Below are positions 44,116 to 53,499 of a stretch of 64,000 nt of DNA, piece by piece. This DNA comes from Flagellimonas beolgyonensis (GTDB lineage Bacteria > Bacteroidota > Bacteroidia > Flavobacteriales > Flavobacteriaceae): the NCBI RefSeq assembly GCF_003992615.1, contig NZ_RZMY01000015.1:124001-188000 (forward strand), written 5' to 3'. The number at the start of each line of letters is the position of its first letter. The stretch's first letter is position 1. The position numbers were made by a program, and so were the translations under genes. The notes beneath the pieces were generated by a model that worked only from the letters and a program-made list of their open reading frames with translations, was not told the DNA's origin and ran no database searches.

Positions 44116-44660
44116 TGGGACCTTACCATATTTTTAGTCACTTGCTCCAATAGGTTCAGGCAAACCTCCGAAATAATTTTTTCGTCGGAATACATATCAT
44201 GACCAAAATTGGGTACAATATTTAGGTCAATACCTAATTGTTGTGCCCATTTTTCGCAGGGTTTAAATGCATCGCTTTCACCATAAATCAAATTCAGCTG
44301 GGTATTGGGTCGCTGCTCTTCAAAACGGATTCTTGTTGCTGAAATCGCCGTTAACGATTTCATGGGCAATCCCTGCAAACCTGCTTTATAGGCTATGGTA
44401 CCGCCAGTGCTAAAGGCCAAATAGTGGGCCGGTTCAGTTTCCTTCTTCAACAAATTGGCAACCGCCCTATCAATTCCTCCGTTCAAAAAAGCGTTATGGA
44501 TATTCTCCTCTGTACAAATGGGCACATCGATATCTCCCAACTGTTGACAATCGTAAAAGTCGATGTTATAGTACTGCTGTAAATACCCGAAATAAGAAGT
44601 GATCCAAAGTCCTTTTTTAGCCCCCCACATATCGGAAAGGACAACAAGTTTTTCTGCCAT
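44112..44660 (-). CDS. Alpha/beta-hydrolase-like protein
   Basis: Protein of 182 residues with a hydrolase-like core: [20 protein letters not shown], the elbow-like [13 protein letters not shown] (Ser in FSTGG, near 82), [20 protein letters not shown] (Asp) and [10 protein letters not shown] (His). It is shorter than full alpha/beta hydrolases and may be a minimal member. It ends tail-to-tail with clpX, overlapping by 4 bp. A LacI-type palindrome lies 117 bp upstream of its start. Substrate unknown. Confidence 0.72.
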   Translation of the reverse strand: MAEKLVVLSDMWGAKKGLWITSYFGYLQQYYNIDFYDCQQLGDIDVPICTEENIHNAFLNGGIDRAVANLLKKETEPAHYLAFSTGGTIAYKAGLQGLPMKSLTAISATRIRFEEQRPNTQLNLIYGESDAFKPCEKWAQQLGIDLNIVPNFGHDMYSDEKIISEVCLNLLEQVTKNMVRSH

Positions 44661-44776
44661 GATTTTAATGGTTTTGTGTTTTTCAAGTGATTTGAGATGG
44701 GGAATTTCATCATTAAACGCAAAAAATCCGCTTTTATTTGTTCAAAGGAACCGTTTGCCCGATAAAGGGTTTCTAT

Positions 44777-44798
44777 TTTACGAAAACGTTTTCGTAAA
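44777..44798. promoter_or_regulatory. LacI-type 22-bp palindrome
   Basis: A perfect inverted repeat with core CGAAAACGTTTTCG, arms of 11 bp and the central CG typical of LacI/GalR-family operators. It lies between the minus-strand genes at 44112 and 44860, upstream of the former. No LacI-family gene is present in the window. Confidence 0.6.
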
Positions 44799-44859
44799 TT
44801 CCATTATGTCGATACATCCACTACAATTATCCCCAAATGCGCTGCTTGCCTTTATGAAT

Positions 44860-45312
44860 TTAAAACCGGGTCCCAAATGAAATGCCGCCCCAAGGCAAAA
44901 GGTCAAAGGGCTCGTCATTGTCAAAAAAGATTGGATTAAAGGTTATCTTGAAAAAGGTTTTTCTGTTCGTGGAATACTTTCTATAACCAATGGCAGGAAG
45001 AAAAAATCCGCCCGTTTCATTATCATCCCATCCGGTAAGCAACACCGTATAGGTCATGCCCAATTCCAGGTAATTGCCTTTATTTAAATCCTGTAGATAG
45101 TAGAGCCCCAATGGAGCACTTAGTCCACTATACCAACCCGTGTAAAAACCAAGTCCGGCCCGCAAGTTCAAATGGGATTCCTGGAAGAACTGTCGTTCAT
45201 AATTGATCGATACAATGGGACCTGCACCACCCAATTCCCCATAAATCAGGTTTTCTTGTGCATTGCTAATACCACTTGTAATTAGCATTCCAATTAGAAT
45301 AATTCGTTTCAT
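44860..45312 (-). CDS. Hypothetical secreted outer-membrane-type protein
   Basis: Unrecognised protein of 150 residues. The signal peptide is MKRIILIGMLITSGISNAQ; the mature part alternates beta-strands with aromatic and polar residues (ENLIYGELGGAGPIVSINYERQF, NYLELGMTYTVLLTGW) and ends in PWGGISFGTRF, with a terminal Phe as in barrel proteins. Probably a small outer-membrane beta-barrel of about eight strands. It is not clearly linked to its neighbours. Confidence 0.7.
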   Translation of the reverse strand: MKRIILIGMLITSGISNAQENLIYGELGGAGPIVSINYERQFFQESHLNLRAGLGFYTGWYSGLSAPLGLYYLQDLNKGNYLELGMTYTVLLTGWDDNETGGFFLPAIGYRKYSTNRKTFFKITFNPIFFDNDEPFDLLPWGGISFGTRF

Positions 45313-45391
45313 GTTCAGTTGATTTTGGTTACTGAACGCAAACTACCCATGCCTGAATTAAAAAAGTCCCAAATCTTCCAATTTGGATATA

Positions 45392-46528
45392 TCAGGACAC
45401 CTTAAGTCGCCTTTGATTACGGAATTTTTGGGGAGATAACCCAGCTATTTTATTGAATGAGGCATAAAATGCCGATTTGGAATTGAAACCACACTCCAAG
45501 CCGATGGAAACAATAGTATAGTGGTCATATTCCGGGTCGACCAAAATGTCCTGTGCCTTGGCCACTCGCTTCCGGTTGATGTAATCCGTAAAACTTTCCC
45601 CGGCATGATCATTGATGATTTTGGAAAGCTTGCTTGTCCCCATATTCAGTTCATCAGCCAAACCGTTCAGCCCGATCAAAGAATCCAAATACCTTTCGTT
45701 GGAACGCACATATTCGTCCACAGTGTCGAATGCAGTACGTAGGCCCGGTTCGGTCTCCCTCTTGTACTCCAGCACTCCAGCCCTGGCATTTTTTGCCAAG
45801 TGGGCCCTTAAACCGATCCTATCCTTCATAACCACATAATGGAAAAAGGCTTGGTAACCCACCCAATAAATGAGCAGGGAAGAAAAAAACCTGAGGGGAT
45901 AATAACTGTAGAACGGATTTTGCTCTACCGCCATGGTATTCACAACAACGGCAAACAACCAAAAAAAGAATACCGCACCACCCAGTCGCAAAAACCATTT
46001 GATCCAATTGAGATTATCCATCTTCAATATTTCCGGGTAGAGATTTTGGTATTTAAAGACCAATCGGATTGACTTGACATACAGAAAAATGGAATAGCTC
46101 AATGCGATGATATCCTCAGCCAGATTATAGTTCCGCACCAATGCCAAAGGCGCCAATTCCCTTTTTACCAGAAATATGACGATCAGCCTGGCCACAATGG
46201 CCAAAAGAAAGAGCGCCAATGAGATTCGCACAAAGGGCCATCGCTTTTTTTCAATCTGCAGGTAATAGACCAAGAAAGCATAAAATGCAGGTACTATCAA
46301 CAAATACCAGGGAAAAATAAAATGCCCGTCCAGAAAATCAGCTAAAATCAATTGCTTTTGTTGCAACCAGGTCTGAAAATTGTTCAGGGACAGAAACAGC
46401 ACGAACATATTCAGGAAAAAGACCTGCAATTCGACCTTTTTGCGAGAGAGAAAGGTGCCAATAACAAAAAGAAATCCGTGAACGGCCCCGATAATCAGAA
46501 AAAAATCAAAGATCCGTTCAAAATTCAT
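45392..46528 (-). CDS. AraC-family regulator with multi-TM N-terminal domain
   Basis: Membrane-bound transcription factor of 378 residues. Seven or so TM segments fill residues 8-235 (for example FFLIIGAVHGFLFVIGTFLS and FVRISLALFLLAIVARLIVI). The C-terminal AraC domain from about 270 has helix-turn-helix segments (LADELNMGTSKLSKIINDH and SIGLECGFNSKSAFYASFNKIAGLSPQKFR). The design suits direct sensing of a membrane-derived signal. The target is not evident; the GH3 gene lies next to it on the same strand, 11 bp away, and the outer-membrane-protein gene follows it. Confidence 0.93.
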   Translation of the reverse strand: MNFERIFDFFLIIGAVHGFLFVIGTFLSRKKVELQVFFLNMFVLFLSLNNFQTWLQQKQLILADFLDGHFIFPWYLLIVPAFYAFLVYYLQIEKKRWPFVRISLALFLLAIVARLIVIFLVKRELAPLALVRNYNLAEDIIALSYSIFLYVKSIRLVFKYQNLYPEILKMDNLNWIKWFLRLGGAVFFFWLFAVVVNTMAVEQNPFYSYYPLRFFSSLLIYWVGYQAFFHYVVMKDRIGLRAHLAKNARAGVLEYKRETEPGLRTAFDTVDEYVRSNERYLDSLIGLNGLADELNMGTSKLSKIINDHAGESFTDYINRKRVAKAQDILVDPEYDHYTIVSIGLECGFNSKSAFYASFNKIAGLSPQKFRNQRRLKVS

Positions 46529-46539
46529 AGTTCGGGTTT

Positions 46540-48051
46540 TTATACGTTCATCCGCAGTAGTTCGTCAATATATTCCCGATTGTTGGACAATCTTGGAATT
46601 TTGTGTTGTCCACCCAGTTTGTTTTTCGATTTCAGCCAATCGTGGAACAGGTTTTTTCGGGCTACATGCACCTTTGGCATTTTCAAGGTAATGTTGTTAT
46701 ACCGTTTTGCTTCATAATCCGAATTCAAGGCTTTTAGCGCATTGTCCAACACTTCGGTAAAGTAATTCACATCTTTTGGCGGCTTGCGAAACTCGATGAT
46801 CCATTCGTGGGCTCCCTTTTCCTTTCCGGTCATAAAAACTGGCGCTGCGGTATAATCCATGATCTCTGCCTCTGTTTTTTGACAAATTTGCTTCAAGGCT
46901 TCCTCCGCGTTTTCAATGATTAGCTCCTCACCAAACACATTGATATGGTGCTTGGTCCTTCCCGTAATTTTAATCCGATACGGATTTTTTGAAGTGAAAC
47001 GCACCGTATCCCCGATCTTATACCGCCACAATCCGGCGTTGGTCGTAATCACAATGGCATAGTTGACCCCGATTTCCACATCCCAAAGGGGAATGGCCTT
47101 TTCGTGGTCTTCGCCGGCATCCATAGGTATAAACTCGTAAAAGATGCCGTAATCCAGCATCAACAAAAGATCATCCGCATTGTTTCGATCTTGGATGCCA
47201 AAAAAGCCTTCCGACGCATTATAGGTTTCATAATAATTGAAACGCTTTCTAGGCAGTAATTTTTTGTATTGATCTCGATAAGGTATAAAACTGACTCCCC
47301 CATGAAAATAAACTTCCAGGTTCTCCCAAATTTCGAACAAATGGTTCTTCCCTGTTTTTTGGATCACTTGGTTAAGCAATACCAACATCCACGAAGGCAC
47401 TCCGGCCAAACTGGTCACATTTTCTTGAATACTTTCCTCAATGATGGCCTCCAATTTGGATTCCCATTCACTCATCAGTGACACTTTGTTGCTGGGCGTA
47501 CTGCTGTATTCTGCCCAAAGTGGCATATTATCGATCAAAATGGCGGAGAGATCGCCAAAAAAAGTCCCATTGTCCTCGTACAACTCCTTGCTGCCGCCCA
47601 ACCGGAGGCTCTTACCTGTAAAAAGTTGCGAGTTTTCATTGTTGTTCAGGTAAAGGCACAACAGATCTTTGCTCGATTTGTAATGGCAATCCTCCAAGGC
47701 TTCGTTGCTCACGGGTATAAACTTGCTCTTGGCATTCGTGGTGCCACTGCTTTTGGCAAACCACTTGATATTCGTGGGCCAGAACAGGTTCTGTTCGCCC
47801 CTTCGGGTTCGTTCGATAAGAGGCGCAATGTCTTCGTAACTCACAATGGGCACCCTGTTTCGAAACTCATCATATTTAGGCATGTCCCGAAATCCATATT
47901 GCTTGCCGATCATGGTGTCCTCGGCAAAATCCATCAGTTGTCGCAATACCTCATCCTGCACATCCAGCGGATATTTTAGAAAAAGCTCGATCTGATGATA
48001 GCGCTTTCTCAATAACCAAGAAGCAATGGAGTTGAATAAAGGTATTGGCAT
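46540..48051 (-). CDS. GH3-family (auxin-responsive GH3-like) acyl-adenylate protein
   Basis: Protein of 503 residues related to plant GH3 acyl-acid amido synthetases. Adenylation-type signatures seen are FAKSSGTTNAKSKFIP near 105, the YNASEGFFGIQ region near 275 and GLWRYKIGDTVRF near 325, with KITGRTKHHINVFGE after it. In plants GH3 joins amino acids to acyl acids; the bacterial substrate is unknown. It is divergent from the DUF2797 gene and shares its strand with the AraC regulator 11 bp downstream. Confidence 0.92.
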   Translation of the reverse strand: MPIPLFNSIASWLLRKRYHQIELFLKYPLDVQDEVLRQLMDFAEDTMIGKQYGFRDMPKYDEFRNRVPIVSYEDIAPLIERTRRGEQNLFWPTNIKWFAKSSGTTNAKSKFIPVSNEALEDCHYKSSKDLLCLYLNNNENSQLFTGKSLRLGGSKELYEDNGTFFGDLSAILIDNMPLWAEYSSTPSNKVSLMSEWESKLEAIIEESIQENVTSLAGVPSWMLVLLNQVIQKTGKNHLFEIWENLEVYFHGGVSFIPYRDQYKKLLPRKRFNYYETYNASEGFFGIQDRNNADDLLLMLDYGIFYEFIPMDAGEDHEKAIPLWDVEIGVNYAIVITTNAGLWRYKIGDTVRFTSKNPYRIKITGRTKHHINVFGEELIIENAEEALKQICQKTEAEIMDYTAAPVFMTGKEKGAHEWIIEFRKPPKDVNYFTEVLDNALKALNSDYEAKRYNNITLKMPKVHVARKNLFHDWLKSKNKLGGQHKIPRLSNNREYIDELLRMNV

Positions 48052-48148
48052 TTTAGGTATCTTTAACCAAGAAATTTAGTTGGGTGCAATAGCTAAAATA
48101 GCTTTTCTGGCATTCATTTTCAAATTCGAACCAAACATTCATTTCAAC

Positions 48149-48943
48149 ATGTTGTACGAAGGAGTCCTCCGTAAAATGCGGACCGAAAACGGTCATCCCA
48201 TTCAGTATTTTCTGGTATTTAAAAACGATTATTTAAACTTGAACCAGGCATTGGACAAGGAAATACGAATACAGTTCATCAAACACCAATGTTTAAATTG
48301 TGGTGAAGATAAGCCTATTTACAGACAGGGTTTTTGTCAATCCTGCTTTTTTGAGACCCCATTGGCGGGCGATTGGATCATGAAACCGGAATTGAGCACG
48401 GCCCATTTGGACAAGGAAGACCGTGACCTGGACTATGAAAAACAGATGCAATTGCAGCCCCATATCGTGTATTTGGCCAATTCGAGTAATATTAAGGTTG
48501 GGGTCACCCGAAAGTCGCAAGTACCCACCCGATGGATCGACCAAGGCGCACACGAAGCCATTGAGATTGTGGAGGCGCCCAATCGATACTTGGCCGGCAT
48601 CACGGAAGTTGCCCTTAAAGATCATGTAAGTGACAAGACAAGTTGGCAAAAAATGCTCACCAACCGCATTGAGGATGTAGATCTTGTGGAATGGCGCAAC
48701 AAATTGAAAGCCTACATCCCCGACGAAGCAGCTGACTACTTTATCGATACCAATGATGAGACCCATCTGGATTTTCCCGTATTGCAGTATCCTGAAAAAG
48801 TGAAAAGTTTGAACTTGGACAAAACACCGGACTACCAAGGCGTACTAAAGGGCATTAAGGGGCAATACCTCATTTTTGAGGACAGTACCGTTTTTAATGT
48901 GCGGGGGAACGAAGGGTATTATGTAGGGATAGATTTCAGCTAA
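48149..48943 (+). CDS. DUF2797 domain protein
   Basis: Protein of 264 residues with the DUF2797 family layout. The start at 48149 (MLYEGVLRKMRTENGHPIQY) was preferred to an upstream TTG at 48080 because it gives the usual N-terminus. Two CxxC pairs (CLNCGEDKPIYRQGFCQSC) indicate zinc binding near residue 50, followed by a segment with KVGVTRKSQVPTRWIDQGA, like a GIY-YIG-type or nucleic-acid-binding motif. The family function is not established. The APC permease gene follows after 21 bp, so the two probably share a transcript. Confidence 0.9.
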   Translation: MLYEGVLRKMRTENGHPIQYFLVFKNDYLNLNQALDKEIRIQFIKHQCLNCGEDKPIYRQGFCQSCFFETPLAGDWIMKPELSTAHLDKEDRDLDYEKQMQLQPHIVYLANSSNIKVGVTRKSQVPTRWIDQGAHEAIEIVEAPNRYLAGITEVALKDHVSDKTSWQKMLTNRIEDVDLVEWRNKLKAYIPDEAADYFIDTNDETHLDFPVLQYPEKVKSLNLDKTPDYQGVLKGIKGQYLIFEDSTVFNVRGNEGYYVGIDFS

Positions 48944-48964
48944 AGCATTGGAACATCTTTTAAA

Positions 48965-50254
48965 ATGAGCGAAAAAATAGGCCTTAAGGAAGCCATTTCC
49001 ATCGGAATCGGTGGTATGGTGGGCGGCGGTATTTTTGCCGTTCTCGGGTTGGCCGTTTCCCTATCCAAAGGAGGAACCCCATTGGCCTTTTTGTTTGCAG
49101 GAGGCATTGCCTTGATCACATCGTACAGTTATGTAAAGCTTTCCAAAACCTACCCTGACCGGGGTGGTACGGTGAAATTCATCAACCAAGGATTTGGACA
49201 AACCATTTTCAGTGGTGGCATCAACAACCTGCTTTGGATCAGTTACATCATTATGCTATCGCTCTATGCTTCGGCCTTTGGTTCCTATGCCCCAAACTTG
49301 TTTGCGATAACTGGCGGTCAGCTGGATTTTCATATCTACGCCAGCGGCATTATCATCCTCGCTTCGGCCATCAACTATTACAGCATCAAGGTCGTTGGGG
49401 TGATTGAATCCTATGCCGTGATCATCAAATTGGTGATCTTGATCTGTTTCATCGGGGTTGGAATTTATGGATTGATGGGCAACCCGAATCTGGATCAACT
49501 TGCCCCATCGAACTGGGAGGCTCCTCTCCAATTATTGACCGGCGGTATGGTCATCTTTGTGGCCTACGAAGGGTTTGAACTGATCGCGAATGCCGCGCCG
49601 GACATCAAAGACCCAGAAAAGAACATTCCAAGGGCGTATTACAGTTCCATAATTTTTGTCATTTGTCTGTACATCATTATTGCTGTGGTGACTGTTGGTT
49701 CCCTTCCCTTTAAAGAAATTGCCACTGCCCAGGATTATGTGTTGGCCGAGGCTGCCAAGCCCATGTTGGGCAAAGTGGGATTTACCATCATTACCATAGC
49801 CGCGCTGATCTCTACTTTTTCAGCCATCAATGCTTCTTTATATGGCGGCAGCAGGGTAAGTTATGAGATAGCGGAGGATGACGAACTGCCCAGCGAGTTT
49901 ACCTATCAACTTTGGAACCAGCCCATCGGTTTGCTGATTACTGCCATACTTACTTTGACACTTACAAATACTTTGGAATTGGAAAGCATATCCACAGCAG
50001 GTAGTGTTGGTTTCCTATTGATTTTTGCCATGGTAAATTTTGTTGGATTCAAATTGGCCGCAGAAACGGGCAGCACCAAATGGATTCCAATGGTGGGAGG
50101 TGTACTTTGCTGCATCGCCCTATTGGCCTTGTTGCAACAGCAATTCAGTTCCAATGCAATGGGGGTCATCATTGCTGTTTCCTTGATTGCATTCTGTTTT
50201 CTTATAGAAATGGTCTATAAAAAAATGGAAAAGAGCCGTTCCCGAACCAAATAG
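48965..50254 (+). CDS. APC-family amino acid permease
   Basis: Inner-membrane transporter of 429 residues with about 12 TM segments. The APC signature is GIGGMVGGGIFAVLGLAV near the N-terminus (TM1 unwound region) and the TM6-like GGMVIFVAYEGFELIANAA. It ends with a basic tail. The amino acid carried cannot be read; the lack of a basic or acidic selectivity motif leaves a neutral or aromatic substrate most likely. It is 21 bp after DUF2797. Confidence 0.92.
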   Translation: MSEKIGLKEAISIGIGGMVGGGIFAVLGLAVSLSKGGTPLAFLFAGGIALITSYSYVKLSKTYPDRGGTVKFINQGFGQTIFSGGINNLLWISYIIMLSLYASAFGSYAPNLFAITGGQLDFHIYASGIIILASAINYYSIKVVGVIESYAVIIKLVILICFIGVGIYGLMGNPNLDQLAPSNWEAPLQLLTGGMVIFVAYEGFELIANAAPDIKDPEKNIPRAYYSSIIFVICLYIIIAVVTVGSLPFKEIATAQDYVLAEAAKPMLGKVGFTIITIAALISTFSAINASLYGGSRVSYEIAEDDELPSEFTYQLWNQPIGLLITAILTLTLTNTLELESISTAGSVGFLLIFAMVNFVGFKLAAETGSTKWIPMVGGVLCCIALLALLQQQFSSNAMGVIIAVSLIAFCFLIEMVYKKMEKSRSRTK

Positions 50255-50407
50255 CTTCTTAAATGTTTTTGCGGATTGGATGAACACCGATTCAGCATCA
50301 TCAAACCAAACCACATAATTATAAATCGACAAGTTGTATCCATTAAGTCAGGTGGTATAACTAACAGCAAATACCATAATTTTAGTCGATACGATTCAAA
50401 TTTAACA

Positions 50408-51085
50408 ATGATCAAGCTAAAGCTCAATTGGAGATACCTACTGGCCTTCTACTGTATTATAATGTTGTATTCCTCCTTGCATGAACTTGTTCACCATTTT
50501 GTCGGTTACCTTATTTGTGGAGAATGGGGCACAAAAAGTTTCAATAGCTTTTCAACGGCTTGCAATGTGGGCAAAGTAACCTACCTAGCCACATACGCAG
50601 GACCGTTGTTTAGTTTTATCATGATGTATGTCGGGGCTTATTTAATGAAAAATCACACCTCGGATTATAAAAAACATTTGGGTTTTGCCATGATATTTGC
50701 ACAATTACCGCTGCAACGAATGGTAATGCCAATGTTCGGGATGAATGATGAACTATTTGCTTCTACCTATATTTTCGGAAATACCTACGCAACCTATGCC
50801 GTTGTCACTATTGTCATTTGGGTCATTTGCATTCCACCATTGATAGTTGCCTACAAATCAATCGCCAACAAGTACAAAACCTTGTGGTTTTTATTGTATC
50901 TCATCCTATTGCCCTACATCATATGGGGACCTATTTTTGGGCTTTTGGAATATTTAATGGTACAGAAACAAATATTGTCACGTGCAGTTATTGGTATTGG
51001 GCTATTGTTTATCATTAACGAAGGTGTAACCATAATCGGCTATTTTTTCGTGAAAAAATATATCAATCCCAATTGGGACAAATAA
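50408..51085 (+). CDS. Membrane protein with an HExxH motif, possible metalloprotease
   Basis: Protein of 225 residues with about six TM segments. HELVH at residues 25-29 (His25, Glu26, His29) lies inside the first hydrophobic segment, as in site-2-type intramembrane zinc proteases (M50 family), and a glycine-proline segment (ATYAGPLFSFIMMYVGAYLM) follows. I do not recognise a clear second metal ligand. The start at 50408 (MIKLKLNWRYLLAF) is preferred to an in-frame start 44 codons upstream in A/T-rich, non-conserved sequence. It stands alone between two transporter genes. Confidence 0.65.
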   Translation: MIKLKLNWRYLLAFYCIIMLYSSLHELVHHFVGYLICGEWGTKSFNSFSTACNVGKVTYLATYAGPLFSFIMMYVGAYLMKNHTSDYKKHLGFAMIFAQLPLQRMVMPMFGMNDELFASTYIFGNTYATYAVVTIVIWVICIPPLIVAYKSIANKYKTLWFLLYLILLPYIIWGPIFGLLEYLMVQKQILSRAVIGIGLLFIINEGVTIIGYFFVKKYINPNWDK

Positions 51086-51332
51086 TAATCCGTTGTTATC
51101 CCCAAATACTACTCTTTAAACACCAAGGCAACCCCGTCTCAAAATAAATTGTATCTTTCTATCAATGTGTTAATTGGGTCTTTTATATAATATGATATTT
51201 TTAACTTCATTTGGAATAAGCATCAGATTTAATGAGGAAGATTTCATGAATGGGTGATTGGGAATACAACCTTCAGTAAAAGGTATCAATTTCGATGCGT
51301 TCTCCATTATTTTATTTGAAAACCAACCTTAA

Positions 51333-52667
51333 ATGAAAAAATTTCCCAACGCCTTCGTAATCCTCCTTGGAGTTATTTTACTTTCCTGGGTTTTCACTTA
51401 CCTTATTCCACAAGGCTCCTACGAGCGAATTACCGATGAAGTTACGGGAGTGACCCGGGTGGTGAACGATTCCTACCAATCCGTTAGTGCTGAAAGTCCA
51501 AGTTTTTTTGACCTTTTGGTGGCCATTCCAAATGGCATTGCGGGCCGATCGGATCTTATCGTTCTCATTTTTTTGATCGGAGGCTGCTTCTATATCATTG
51601 AAAAAACCGGGGCCCTCAACGATGGGCTATCCAAGTTGGTATCCGCACTTCAGGGTAAGGAGTCGGTTGCATTGGTCATATTGGCCACATTGTTCACCAC
51701 GGCAGGGGTTACGATTGGCATGCAGGAGGAAGTGGTTGCCATGACGCCCATACTGTTACTGTTCGGTAAAAGTTTGGGCTACAATGCATTTACCATGCTC
51801 TATGCCAGTTATGGCTCTACCGTTTTGGGCAGTTCCTTTAGTCCGTCCAACCCGTTTGCGGTGCTTATTGCCCAAAAAGAAGCTTCGTTGCAACTTCTAT
51901 CTGGCAGTACTTTACGATTGATAGTCTTGTTGATCGCTTTTGTTTTATGGCTAATGTATTTGTTGTATTACGCCCGAAACCATCGGATCGAGAAAACGAT
52001 AATGGCCCCATCCGATGAAAAAATGGGTGTTCGGAGTACCATCATCCTATGGCTATTGGGCCTCACCTTTGGTGTCACGGTGTATGGTATCCTCAAATTT
52101 GATTGGGGTTTCAACCAAATGTCGGCCTGTTTTTTTGGTTTGGGCATCGTTGCTGCCTTGCTAGCCAAAATGAGTTTGAACGAAACCAGCGAAACCTATA
52201 TTGCCGGTATGAAGGAAATGTTGTTCGCGGCCATTATTATGGGGCTGGCCAACAGCATCTCCATTGTGTTGACCGATGGCATGATCATGGATACGATCGT
52301 GTATGGCCTTTTTGGTCCGCTGCAAAACTTTTCCCCGGCCACTTCGGGCATTCTCATGATGGTTTCCCATGCCGTGCTGCATTTTCCGGTACCCAGTTAC
52401 TCCGGTCAGGCCATATTGACCATGCCCGTATTGGTGCCCTTATCCGATTTGATCGGCCTATCGCGGCAAACCTGTGTACTGGCCTACCAATATGGAGCGG
52501 TAATGGCCGATATGCTCGTGCCCACCAATGGCGCCCTCATGGCGGTTTTGGCGATTGCCAATGTACCTTATAACAAATGGCTTAAATTTGCTTGGAAACC
52601 AACGTTGTTCATGCTCCTGATCGGTGCCTTGGCCATCATTTTTGCAGTGGCCACTGGGTATCAATAA
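51333..52667 (+). CDS. YfcC-family (DcuC/AbgT-like) transporter
   Basis: Inner-membrane transporter of 444 residues with about 12 TM segments, of the YfcC/DcuC superfamily that includes arginine-ornithine antiporters and C4-dicarboxylate carriers. Family features are VILLGVILLSWVFTYLIPQGSYER at the N-terminus, GMQEEVVAMTPILLLFGKSLGY and SFSPSNPFAVLIAQ in the middle and QYGAVMADMLVPTNGALMAVLA near the end. Substrate unresolved. DUF6090 follows after 33 bp. Confidence 0.9.
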   Translation: MKKFPNAFVILLGVILLSWVFTYLIPQGSYERITDEVTGVTRVVNDSYQSVSAESPSFFDLLVAIPNGIAGRSDLIVLIFLIGGCFYIIEKTGALNDGLSKLVSALQGKESVALVILATLFTTAGVTIGMQEEVVAMTPILLLFGKSLGYNAFTMLYASYGSTVLGSSFSPSNPFAVLIAQKEASLQLLSGSTLRLIVLLIAFVLWLMYLLYYARNHRIEKTIMAPSDEKMGVRSTIILWLLGLTFGVTVYGILKFDWGFNQMSACFFGLGIVAALLAKMSLNETSETYIAGMKEMLFAAIIMGLANSISIVLTDGMIMDTIVYGLFGPLQNFSPATSGILMMVSHAVLHFPVPSYSGQAILTMPVLVPLSDLIGLSRQTCVLAYQYGAVMADMLVPTNGALMAVLAIANVPYNKWLKFAWKPTLFMLLIGALAIIFAVATGYQ

Positions 52668-52700
52668 GCGATAGAGCGGGCAAAACCAAACCATCCAAAA

Positions 52701-53468
52701 ATGCTCAAGTTTTTTAGAAGAATCAGAAAAGGATTCATCGAAGAGAAAAAATTCAGCAATTACCTGCTCTATGCAATCGGGGAAATTGTACTGGTGGTCA
52801 TCGGGATCTTGATTGCCCTTGCCATCAACAATGCCAATGAAACCCAGGTCAAACGTGAAAAGGAACAGGTATATCTAAAGGGGTTGCAAGCTGAGTTTGA
52901 GACCAGTCGGTTAAAATTGAAGGAATTGATAGCGTACAACAAGCAAAGCTATGAGGATTCCAAGAAAATTGTCGCTTACATGGTGAACAACAACACCCAA
53001 CCTGATGAAATGGAGCTGTCCAACCTGTTGTACAATGCCTTTGCTTTCGATATATCCTTCCATCCCAATAGTTCTTTGTTGAATGAAATGGTCAATTCCG
53101 GAAGTTTAAAGGATATTTCGAATCCGCAGTTGCGCATTTTACTGACCAATTGGCTATCAAACTTGGAAGACATCAAGGAACAGGAAAACATGCTGAACCA
53201 CGAAAGAAACAACGTCATCAATATGTTCCGGTCCAACAAGAATAGCATCAAAACCATTTATGACCAAACCGGGGTTTCCAGTGAATTGAATCTCCCTGTT
53301 GGAACGGAACCTATCAGCAACTTATCGCTATTGCAGTCCACGGAATTTGAAAACAATATGCTCATGTTCATTCTTACGAGCATTACCACCGAAACACTGC
53401 ATTATGCCCCTTTGATGCAAAACATGGATACCATCCTTCAAGTGATCACCAGCGAAATCAAAGAATAA
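52701..53468 (+). CDS. DUF6090 family protein
   Basis: Protein of 255 residues with one N-terminal TM (YLLYAIGEIVLVVIGILIALAIN, about 24-46) after the family-typical MLKFFRRIRKGFIEEKKFS, and a long helical periplasmic region with coiled-coil potential. DUF6090 proteins are abundant in Flavobacteriaceae, often in several paralogues; the function is unknown. It is next to a YfcC transporter and ends at a terminator. Confidence 0.88.
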   Translation: MLKFFRRIRKGFIEEKKFSNYLLYAIGEIVLVVIGILIALAINNANETQVKREKEQVYLKGLQAEFETSRLKLKELIAYNKQSYEDSKKIVAYMVNNNTQPDEMELSNLLYNAFAFDISFHPNSSLLNEMVNSGSLKDISNPQLRILLTNWLSNLEDIKEQENMLNHERNNVINMFRSNKNSIKTIYDQTGVSSELNLPVGTEPISNLSLLQSTEFENNMLMFILTSITTETLHYAPLMQNMDTILQVITSEIKE

Positions 53469-53499
53469 AAAAAGGGCGATTTTCCATCGCCCTTTTTGT
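53469..53499. terminator. Bidirectional terminator between DUF6090 and AsmA genes
   Basis: AAAAGGGCGA and TCGCCCTTTT arms with a 7-nt loop and A and T runs on either side, so it can end both convergent genes. Confidence 0.85.
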
